Assembly: GCF_000423925.1 (NCBI RefSeq)
Contig: NZ_AUIX01000015.1
Coordinates: 113,747-177,746 of the forward strand
Origin: Butyrivibrio sp. VCD2006
Lineage (GTDB): Bacteria; Bacillota; Clostridia; Lachnospirales; Lachnospiraceae
Length of the DNA stretch: 64,000 nt
Direction: 5' to 3'
Shown: in pieces, positions 57,520 through 64,000 of the stretch
How the letters are laid out: each line of letters begins with the position of its first letter
Position numbering within the stretch: the first letter of the stretch is position 1
Notes under the pieces: model-generated
What the model was told of the DNA's origin: nothing
Seen by the model: the letters and a program-made list of their open reading frames with translations, nothing else
Databases searched by the model: none
Translations under genes and position numbers: made by a program

Positions 57520-60003
57520 ATGTTATTTCCAAAACTGTCTTTTGAGATATCAGCGATTTTTTACAATATAATGATCTGCCTTTTCCTGACGATCACTTAT
57601 ACTGATGCGTCAAGGACAACAAAGGCTTTTAGAAAGTTCGCATATTATCTTGGCGTAGCAACGGTAGTTGATGTAATTACGGAATGGTCTCTTATACAAG
57701 GCGATGCGATTCCGCTGGTGGGACACTATGTGATTCAGGCATTCATTATTCTGGCAGCGACCATTGCGGCAGACGCATATGCTGAGTACATTGTTGCCTG
57801 CGCAAATGTGGATATCAAGGATACTCTTTTGCACAAGATCAATCTCGCAGTTGTTATTGGTCAGTGCTTTCTTATAGTACAAAATGTTTATACCGGTAGT
57901 GTTTACACTTATCAGCCGGGAAAAGGCATTACGTATGGTGCATTTTACTTTGCAAGCGCATTTCTTCTTCCCTGTTATTATGTGCTTCTTGCCACGGGTT
58001 TTACTGCGGTCAATCATGAGTGCTACTCGATCATTCAGCTTTTCAGCATAGGTATCGCTACAATTCTCGTAATAGGAACCTACTTTGTTCAGAAGTTTAT
58101 TCTGACAGATATGGTGCTTATATTCTTCTCGGCATCCCTTGCAATGCTGGTGCTGTTTTTCTCACTGGAAACACCTGATTTTCATAGGTTGGAGAAAACC
58201 ATCGGCAAGCTGGAAAAGGCAGAGAAGGAAGCGCTTGATGCAAGAAAAAAGGCCGAGGAAGCCAGTGAAGCAAAGAGTGAGTTCTTGTCTCAGATGTCAC
58301 ATGAGATAAGGACACCCATCAATTCTATCTTAGGGTTTGATAACCTTATTCTTGAAAATACCAGGGAGCCCAGAGTTTCTGAATATGCATCTAAGATAAA
58401 GGGTGCGGGAGAGACTCTTTTGGCATTTTTCAATAATCTTCTTAACCTTATTGCGCAGAACCCAGGAGAGGATGTGGATATCAGCAGTCTTTTTGATTAT
58501 TCTGCTCTTCTTGAGACGGACATTGATGAGACAATAGTTCCGATCATGCCTAAGGCACAGGTTCTTGTTGTTGATGACAATGCCATGAATGTGGATCTGC
58601 TACTAAAAATCCTGAATAAAACTGAGGCCTCTATAGACACTGCCGTTGATGGACAGAAGGCACTGATGAAGCTTAGAAAAAAGACATATGATCTTGTTGT
58701 TATGGATCATATGATGCCGATAATGGATGGCGTCGAGACCCTTAGTATCATGAAGGAGGAGCGTCTTAGTAAGGACGCCCCTGTAATCATGCTGACTGCG
58801 GGAGGACTTCGCGGCGATGAGGAGAGATTTAAGGAGCTTGGCTTTGATGCGTATCTGTCAAAGCCTGTGGTTGCCGATAAGCTCTACGATCTTCTTATAG
58901 ATATCATGCCAAGTAATCTTATCGAGAGCAGAGCATCGCTTGAGCATCTTTTCTATAAAGAGAATATGCCTGTAAACCAGGTTCCTGAGGAGAGGGAGAG
59001 GGTACAGGAGACAAAAAGTCTTTCTGAGATATTCGCTGATATAAATGTGGAAGCGGGCCTGACATTTTGCATGGGTGATGAGGAATTTTACCTGTCTCAG
59101 CTTGAGATGTTTGCGGATAGCAATAAGGGGAAGGAACTCACTGAATTTCTCGATAATAAGGATTGGGAAAACTATCTTATATCAGTGCATTCACTAAAGA
59201 GCACAGCAAAGACAATAGGTGCGGATGAGCTGTCACAGGAGGCTCTGACGCTTGAAAATGCGTTAAAGGAAGGCAAAAAGGAAGTTGTTATTGACGGACA
59301 TGCTAAGCTTAATGAGCATTTTGATCTGTTAGCTGAATACCTTAAGAAGGGTATTCAGGAGTATAGGAATCCTGCCAAATCGCTGCAGGTTGTGGATAAC
59401 GTTAGTGGCGCTCAGGGATTACAGGCTGAGTCACCTCTTGGGAATGGTCTGTCTGCGCAGATACTTCTTGCACTTGCAAATACAGTTGATTCAAGAGATA
59501 TAAATAATCCCGGAAGATCCATGCGTGTTGCCAGGTATTCATCGGAAATTGCAAGAAGACTTGGGAAAAGTGAGGAGGAGCAGCAGAATGTGTATTATAT
59601 GGGTCTTGTACATGATATAGGAAAGCTTGTCATCCCTGAGAAGATTTTGAGAAAGCCGGACGTTCTTACTGAGGATGAGGCTGAGATAGTAAGGCAGCAT
59701 CCGATAATAGGATATGAAATCCTCCGCAATATTTCAGAAATGCCGGGACTCGCAACAGGAGCCAGATGGCATCATGAGAGATATGACGGTACGGGATATC
59801 CTGACGGTCTTGCCGGGGAGGAGATTCCGATCGAGGCTCGTATCATAGGAATAGCAGATGCCTACGACGCGATGACTTCAGAGAGATCGTATGCTCCTGT
59901 AATGCCGCCTCTTCGCATAAGAAAAGAGCTGGAACGAAACCGCGGAAAGCAGTTTGATCCGGCCCTTGTGGATGTTCTTTTATCAATGATTGATGAAGGG
60001 TGA
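57520..60003 (+). CDS. 7TM-DHp-REC-HPt-HD-GYP c-di-GMP phosphodiesterase
   Basis: This is an 827-residue inner-membrane protein. Seven TM helices (about 5-215) end in FFSLETPDFHRL. A coiled linker and a DHp with His261 in MSHEIRTPINSILGF follow, without any HATPase. Receiver Asp396 is in VVMDHMMPIMDG. HPt His557 is in SVHSLKSTAKTIGADEL. HD-GYP (about 640-827) has the HD pair in LVHDIGKLVIPE (His698), HHERYDGTGYP and DAYDAMTSER. It would degrade c-di-GMP. GAAGGGGG precedes the ATG. Confidence 0.9.
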   Translation: MLFPKLSFEISAIFYNIMICLFLTITYTDASRTTKAFRKFAYYLGVATVVDVITEWSLIQGDAIPLVGHYVIQAFIILAATIAADAYAEYIVACANVDIKDTLLHKINLAVVIGQCFLIVQNVYTGSVYTYQPGKGITYGAFYFASAFLLPCYYVLLATGFTAVNHECYSIIQLFSIGIATILVIGTYFVQKFILTDMVLIFFSASLAMLVLFFSLETPDFHRLEKTIGKLEKAEKEALDARKKAEEASEAKSEFLSQMSHEIRTPINSILGFDNLILENTREPRVSEYASKIKGAGETLLAFFNNLLNLIAQNPGEDVDISSLFDYSALLETDIDETIVPIMPKAQVLVVDDNAMNVDLLLKILNKTEASIDTAVDGQKALMKLRKKTYDLVVMDHMMPIMDGVETLSIMKEERLSKDAPVIMLTAGGLRGDEERFKELGFDAYLSKPVVADKLYDLLIDIMPSNLIESRASLEHLFYKENMPVNQVPEERERVQETKSLSEIFADINVEAGLTFCMGDEEFYLSQLEMFADSNKGKELTEFLDNKDWENYLISVHSLKSTAKTIGADELSQEALTLENALKEGKKEVVIDGHAKLNEHFDLLAEYLKKGIQEYRNPAKSLQVVDNVSGAQGLQAESPLGNGLSAQILLALANTVDSRDINNPGRSMRVARYSSEIARRLGKSEEEQQNVYYMGLVHDIGKLVIPEKILRKPDVLTEDEAEIVRQHPIIGYEILRNISEMPGLATGARWHHERYDGTGYPDGLAGEEIPIEARIIGIADAYDAMTSERSYAPVMPPLRIRKELERNRGKQFDPALVDVLLSMIDEG

Positions 60004-60170
60004 AGCTTTATGTTTTCCTATAAAAGATGCGACTTATATTGCTTTCGGAAAGGATGACATTAATAATTGCCTTCCCCCTTTTTGGGGCGCACAACGTCCG
60101 GGGGACGTTGGTTCTGCGCGGACCGAAGTGGAGCGAAGACAGGTGTCAGCGAAGCTGACGGATGAGGGGA
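60004..60170. other. Convergent intergenic region with hairpins
   Basis: AACGTCC/GGACGTT (60093-60109) and GTCAGC/GCTGAC on a GAA loop (60145-60159) are hairpins between convergent genes. They may terminate transcription from both sides, but T-runs are weak. No gene is seen. Confidence 0.5.
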
Positions 60171-60887
60171 CTATCCCTTCAAAGCATACTCTGCCAGCAA
60201 CCGATTTGCCTCGCGGATGCTCTCTCTTCTGATGTGAACTGAGTCGCCGTCCTTCATCTGGAACATCTGGAGATCCTTATCGACATTTTTTACATGTGCG
60301 AGATTTACCAGATAGCTCTTATGACAGCGCATAAATGAATCATCCGGAGTCTGAGCTTCAATATCGTCGAGCTTGCCTGTCAGCTGAATGGTAGCACCAT
60401 TGGCCATGTGCATGTAGAGAGTATGTGAGCTCTGCTCGACGTAACAGATTTTTTCATATGAGAAGGTCATGTCCTTGCCGTTAACTCTGACAGAGACACC
60501 GCCCTGAGCGCCCTTCATCTGGGCTGCCAGCTCAAGTACCTCTCCTACTTCGGTAGGATTGAAGGGCTTCATAAGGTACCTGATAACGCGATTTTTATAA
60601 CCCTCCATAGCGTGATCCTGACTGGAGGTTGCAAATACAATAGGTACTGATGCATCTATACTTCTTATCTTACTCGTAGCATCAACACCTCCCATTCCGG
60701 GCATAAGAATATCCATGAAAATAAGGTCATAGATTCCGGGGCGAAAAGCTGCAAGAAATGCTTCGCCAGATTCAAAAAGATCTATTTCGGTACCGGGACG
60801 TGTTTTGTCGATGATAAATTGAAGTTGACGCCTTTGCGCCATTTCATCATCGCAGATTGCGATTTTTAAATTATCGGAAGTACCCAT
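60171..60887 (-). CDS. LytTR-family response regulator (AgrA-like)
   Basis: This is a 238-residue regulator on the minus strand. On its own strand GAGGAG lies just upstream of the ATG. The receiver has Asp59 in LIFMDILMPGMGG and Lys in YLMKPFN. The LytTR DNA-binding domain (about 135-236) has YVEQSSHTLYMH, FMRCHKSYLVNLAHV and IRRESIREAN. No partner kinase gene is adjacent. It runs towards the cluster that ends at 60003, and away from the GGDEF operon at 61220. Confidence 0.92.
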   Translation of the reverse strand: MGTSDNLKIAICDDEMAQRRQLQFIIDKTRPGTEIDLFESGEAFLAAFRPGIYDLIFMDILMPGMGGVDATSKIRSIDASVPIVFATSSQDHAMEGYKNRVIRYLMKPFNPTEVGEVLELAAQMKGAQGGVSVRVNGKDMTFSYEKICYVEQSSHTLYMHMANGATIQLTGKLDDIEAQTPDDSFMRCHKSYLVNLAHVKNVDKDLQMFQMKDGDSVHIRRESIREANRLLAEYALKG

Positions 60888-61102
60888 ACAGAACTCCTCA
60901 TAAGTGTCAGTATTTTATTAGTACGATGATAGAGTTAAAAGAAAATTTACTCTTATTATCATAATATCATAGGAACTAAATCGAGCCAAGACATCGCAAT
61001 ATAAGAATTCTACTGAATTTTTGGAGACACAAAAACATTGAAAAAACAATATCATAAAAGAATTAAAATTTGAAAAAATCCATCATTATAATATTTGTCA
61101 AG

Positions 61103-61136
61103 TACGAATTATGAATGAAACTGTTCATTTTTCGTA
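61103..61136. promoter_or_regulatory. Nested inverted repeat, candidate operator
   Basis: TACGAA/TTCGTA enclose AATGAA/TTCATT with a 4-base centre. It lies in the 332-base gap between the divergent LytTR gene and 61220. Confidence 0.5.
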
Positions 61137-61156
61137 ATTTTTCGAAGGACTGCAAT

Positions 61157-61165
61157 TGGTATAAT
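61157..61165 (+). promoter_or_regulatory. Extended -10 promoter of the GGDEF operon
   Basis: TGGTATAAT is an extended -10 about 55 bases before 61220, 20 bases after the nested repeat. No clear -35 is visible. Confidence 0.55.
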
Positions 61166-61219
61166 TATATTTGGTAATCTATGTTAAAAGCTCAGAGATG
61201 AGCGAAAGGTGATGGGGAG

Positions 61220-61864
61220 ATGGATAAATACAGTAAGGGAAGCAGAATGATCGCATATCTGTGTATTTGCGTTGCCATTTGTGCGCTCATTCTCTGCCCC
61301 TTCTGCGGATTTAGTTCTAGAGCCTGGGAACAGGGGTATTACACCGGAAAGGTAATCCTGACTGCTCCAAGTGCGGAGAAGCTGTTTGACGGCACACCGC
61401 TCACAGAGCAGATAGATGTTACAGCACAGGGACTTCCTCCGGGATATACATATAAAGCAGTTGCAGAGGGGAGCGTTACATATCCCGAAGATAATGAAGA
61501 AAACAATAATGTAGTCACGGACTATATTATTTATGACCCGAGCGGACTTAACGTTACAGACAGGTTTGTTAACGTTGAGCTTAGGCCAGGTACGCTTAGA
61601 ATCAGCGACAAGGAGGCTGTTCTTGGAGCCAAGAGAAATGAGGATGGTTCCGAGGTTATAAATGAGGACAAAACTAAGAATGACGTAAGTGATGAAAAAG
61701 ACGTCATTGAAATTGAGGAAGAAGATACGGCTAAGTCAGATAAGCCTAATATGATTGACAGAAATTATTTTCTGGACATCGTTATGTATACTATCTTAGT
61801 AGTTATAATGCTAGCTGTTTTTGTTATTTTTTTAATGGATAGCCATAATATGAGGGAAAAATGA
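61220..61864 (+). CDS. Membrane protein with MBG-like extracytoplasmic domain
   Basis: This is a 214-residue protein. A TM near the N-terminus (about 9-29) and another at about 180-205 bracket an outside domain. The domain (about 38-132) has the MBG/YDG pattern: SAEKLFDGTPLT, VTAQGLPPGYTYKAVAEGS, DPSGLNVTDRF and PGTLRIS. An acidic linker follows. Function is unknown. Its stop overlaps the GGDEF gene (ATGA), so the two are coupled, and it may be an input partner for the cyclase. Confidence 0.8.
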   Translation: MDKYSKGSRMIAYLCICVAICALILCPFCGFSSRAWEQGYYTGKVILTAPSAEKLFDGTPLTEQIDVTAQGLPPGYTYKAVAEGSVTYPEDNEENNNVVTDYIIYDPSGLNVTDRFVNVELRPGTLRISDKEAVLGAKRNEDGSEVINEDKTKNDVSDEKDVIEIEEEDTAKSDKPNMIDRNYFLDIVMYTILVVIMLAVFVIFLMDSHNMREK

Positions 61865-63501
61865 AATCTATTCAGGAAAAAATCACGCTTCTGACTACAA
61901 TAGCAATTCTAATGGTAGCACTTATCGTTGGTGGTACTGCGCTCTATACTCTTGGGCAGGCCGGTGAGTATGACTCTGCCAGGATTCTGCATCTTACCTG
62001 TAAGATGGAAGCGAATACAATTGATCGAAAGCTTCTCGATACTGAGGAAGCTGTCAATATTTTGGCCGATTATGCTGTAGAGAGACTTTTCTCTGTGGAA
62101 AAGCTTGCAGGCGATGAGACCTACAGAGATAGTTACACGGTTCAGCTGGCCAATCTTTTTACTAATATCGCAGAAAATGTTCCCGGGACAGTTTCATATT
62201 ATGTCAGGTACAATCCTGATATTATGCCTTCCACAAGCGGCCTCTTCTATAGAAGAGATTCCCTTGAGGAAGAATTTGAATGGGTTGAGCCCACAGATAT
62301 CAAGGCATATGATAAGAATGATGATGGAAGGGTTATCTGGTGGTATGAGCCTATTAATAATGAGGCGCCTACCTGGATCGAGCCATATTATAATGAGAAC
62401 ATTGATCAGCATCTTATATCATATGTGGTACCTCTTTATGAAAATGGGGTACTTGTAGGTATAGCCGGGATGGATATTGATTATTTTGATCTGGTCGAAA
62501 TGGTCAAGACTATAAAATGCTATGATACAGGATATGCCTGCCTTGGAAATGATCAGGGGGAGGTTTATTACAATCCTAACTTTGAACCCGGTACTGAATT
62601 GGCAGATATGGATTTAAGAGGTATCATGTCCTTTACCGATGAGGATAGCGGAGACATGCCACTTGATTATTATCTTGGTAATACAGAAAAACAGCTCTCT
62701 TACACTACTCTGGCAAATGGAATGAAGCTGATCATAACTGCACCTAAAAAGGAAATCATGGATATGAGTAATAACCTCATGAGAAGAGTTATCATATCCA
62801 CTGTAATAGTGCTTCTTACATTCCTTTTCCTGACAATAATGGTTAGCCGCAGGATAACTGGACCTCTTAAGACACTTGCTCATGTGGCAAGGGAAATCAA
62901 CGATGGAAAGTTGGAGGTTGAGTTCCCTAAGGAGACAAACGATGAGATCGGAGATCTGGTCCATGCCATGGAAAAGATGGTACATCACTTGAAGCACCAT
63001 ATTGATGATCTGAATTCGCTTGCTTATCATGATTCGCTTACAGGCGTTAAGAATAAGACAGCCTATGATGATGCCGCATCAAAGCTTGATATGATTGAGG
63101 GAGAGAAGGAGTATGGTCTGGTTGTTTTTGATGCAAACAACCTTAAGAAGATCAACGATACCTATGGTCATGAGCGCGGTAATATTTATCTTCAGAATGC
63201 ATGTCGTCTTACCTGTAGAATATTTAAGGGAAGTCCTGTTTTCAGAATAGGCGGAGATGAGTTTGTTGTAATTCTTCAGGGCGATGATTACGACAATTGT
63301 TATAAGCTTTTAAGGGATTTTGATGTTGAGGCTGAGCGTCACAACTTAGAGACAGTGAATGAATGGGAGAAGATCAACATTGCGAAAGGCATGGTGAAGT
63401 ATGATCCCGAGACGGATTCCAATGTGGAGTCAGTCTTCAAACGTGCAGACGCCAGAATGTACATCGCAAAGCAGAAGATGAAGCTCGCAGAAATGGGATA
63501 A
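61861..63501 (+). CDS. Diguanylate cyclase (Cache-HAMP-GGDEF)
   Basis: This is a 546-residue membrane protein. TM1 (about 8-30), a dCache-type outside sensor of about 260 residues, TM2 (about 305-328), HAMP and a GGDEF domain (about 375-540) occur in order. The active site is RIGGDEF (464-468), with YGHERGN and FKRADARMYIAKQ. No RxxD inhibitory site is seen before GGDEF. It makes c-di-GMP from GTP. It is the synthesis counterpart to the two hydrolases in 51364-60003. Confidence 0.93.
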   Translation: MKSIQEKITLLTTIAILMVALIVGGTALYTLGQAGEYDSARILHLTCKMEANTIDRKLLDTEEAVNILADYAVERLFSVEKLAGDETYRDSYTVQLANLFTNIAENVPGTVSYYVRYNPDIMPSTSGLFYRRDSLEEEFEWVEPTDIKAYDKNDDGRVIWWYEPINNEAPTWIEPYYNENIDQHLISYVVPLYENGVLVGIAGMDIDYFDLVEMVKTIKCYDTGYACLGNDQGEVYYNPNFEPGTELADMDLRGIMSFTDEDSGDMPLDYYLGNTEKQLSYTTLANGMKLIITAPKKEIMDMSNNLMRRVIISTVIVLLTFLFLTIMVSRRITGPLKTLAHVAREINDGKLEVEFPKETNDEIGDLVHAMEKMVHHLKHHIDDLNSLAYHDSLTGVKNKTAYDDAASKLDMIEGEKEYGLVVFDANNLKKINDTYGHERGNIYLQNACRLTCRIFKGSPVFRIGGDEFVVILQGDDYDNCYKLLRDFDVEAERHNLETVNEWEKINIAKGMVKYDPETDSNVESVFKRADARMYIAKQKMKLAEMG

Positions 63502-63524
63502 TTTTTGACATCCATTTAAATAAC

Positions 63525-63569
63525 GGCCAGACACTAAGTAGCGCTACTTAATGCCTGGCCTGTTTTTTA
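63525..63569 (+). terminator. Rho-independent terminator
   Basis: GGCCAG and CTGGCC, with an inner TAAGTAGCGCTACTTA palindrome, form a long stem followed by TTTTTT. It ends the GGDEF operon. Confidence 0.88.
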
Positions 63570-63705
63570 TTTAATAGGAAATTACTCCGAATTTCCTATT
63601 AAACAAAAAACGCTCCGCTATGGATGCGCACTCGCGCGTAAGGTATATGTTGCATAAATGCAACCGCGCTCGGCGCGAGCATGTTGCGAGCAACATGCTT
63701 TTTTA
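63570..63705. repeat. Structured dispersed repeat, copy B
   Basis: The stems TTTAATAGGAAATT/AATTTCCTATTAAA (63570-63603), GTTGC/GCAAC (63649-63664) and AGCATGTTGC/GCAACATGCT (63678-63699) match copy A at 47401 in order. Substitutions in the stems are paired. The last stem is followed by TTTTTA and then at once by the intron. Confidence 0.88.
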
Positions 63706-64000
63706 GTTTGCGCGCCATGGGCGCACTCTAACAGGTGAAAGTCCTGAACACGCCCAGATAGTGGGAAGTGTATAGCCGAACAGCAAGGGTGTCCATCGCG
63801 AGATGGAATCTGAAGGAAGCTGTAAGCAAATCTCTGGTCCGACGGACAGAAATCACATATAAGGCTAGGCTACGAGAGATAAGTTGGCTAAAAGCAACGA
63901 AGTCTTATAACTATCACCTTTGTAGTAGCAGAGTAAATGTGGCGGATATATGGAGAGAAAGAGCGTGCACCTTAAGCGTGGAGGTCTCACAGAGGTTTCA
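63706..64000 (+). mobile_element. Group IIC-like intron, 5' part, cut by window edge
   Basis: The sequence from GTTTGCGCGCCATGGGCGCA aligns base for base in length with the 5' end of the known Oceanobacillus group IIC intron (GUGUGCCCGGCAUGGGUGCA, from memory). Later blocks also match: AGGTGAAAGTCC, AGCAAGGGTGTCC, GGAATCTGAAGGAAGC, CATATAAGGCTAGG, CAGAGTAAATG and GGAGGTCTCACAG. A reverse transcriptase gene is expected beyond the window. It sits directly after a hairpin with T-run, the usual IIC target. Confidence 0.85.

Noticed and set aside
59990..60232. 80-residue plus-strand ORF after the HD-GYP gene
   Set aside because: It crosses a hairpin-rich intergenic region and the 3' end of the LytTR gene, with no family signal.

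Overview
The window looks like chromosomal DNA of an anaerobic Firmicute of the Lachnospiraceae, most like a rumen or gut Butyrivibrio or Pseudobutyrivibrio. That assignment is inference. It rests on strong AGGAGG-type ribosome-binding sites, moderate GC, a GH39 beta-xylosidase, a secreted GH10-CBM-CE1 xylanase, YesM/YesN regulators beside a sugar ABC transporter, a Met T-box and many hybrid sensor kinases. I saw no rRNA, tRNA, CRISPR array or prophage.

Layout. 1-1769: two GNAT acetyltransferases (the first cut by the window edge) and a P-loop kinase. 2013-7633: GH39 xylosidase, a membrane hybrid kinase (HisKA-HATPase-REC-HPt) and a solute-binding lipoprotein without permeases. 7825-16872: small accessory genes, including three more GNATs (one fused to a YoaP-like domain), a DUF2441-like protein, a PHP phosphoesterase, a WYL regulator, an isochorismatase-like hydrolase, a glyoxalase-fold protein, two GyrI-like proteins (one fused to AraC), a YjbR-alkyltransferase fusion and a methyltransferase stub. 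16993-23457: a MutS2-like ATPase without Smr, a serine hydrolase, a phosphotransferase, a MATE exporter and a 38-residue ORF. 23597-26639: copper operon, with CsoR behind two operator palindromes and a CopA ending in a CopZ-like domain that has its own internal start signals. 26906-34189: secreted M4 metallopeptidase with Ig-like repeats and the four-module xylanase/esterase. 34569-36887: Met T-box and metG. 37302-47306: YesM/YesN two-component system, a five-copy 85-bp array of terminator-like hairpins, a lipoprotein and a complete sugar ABC transporter. 47574-50815: L,D-transpeptidase and a second MATE exporter.

51364-60003 is the most unusual region: six same-strand genes, tightly packed with several start-stop overlaps, encoding an EAL protein, an ACT-domain protein, one catalytically complete hybrid kinase, a pseudo-kinase/receiver that has lost its phospho-accepting histidine, a single receiver, and a 7TM-DHp-REC-HPt-HD-GYP protein. 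Both recognisable output domains degrade cyclic di-GMP. A convergent LytTR regulator and a divergent pair (MBG-like membrane protein plus Cache-HAMP-GGDEF cyclase) follow. Together they look like a local c-di-GMP circuit with a phosphorelay that controls hydrolysis.

Non-coding structure is rich. There is a 360-bp near-perfect inverted repeat (50821-51180) with a 105-bp relative after copA. A two-copy repeat at 47401 and 63570 has stems that differ by paired, compensating substitutions. A group IIC-like intron begins at 63706 directly behind the terminator-like hairpin of the second copy and runs off the window. GGGACGG-type palindromic repeats surround the mutS2 and serine hydrolase genes.
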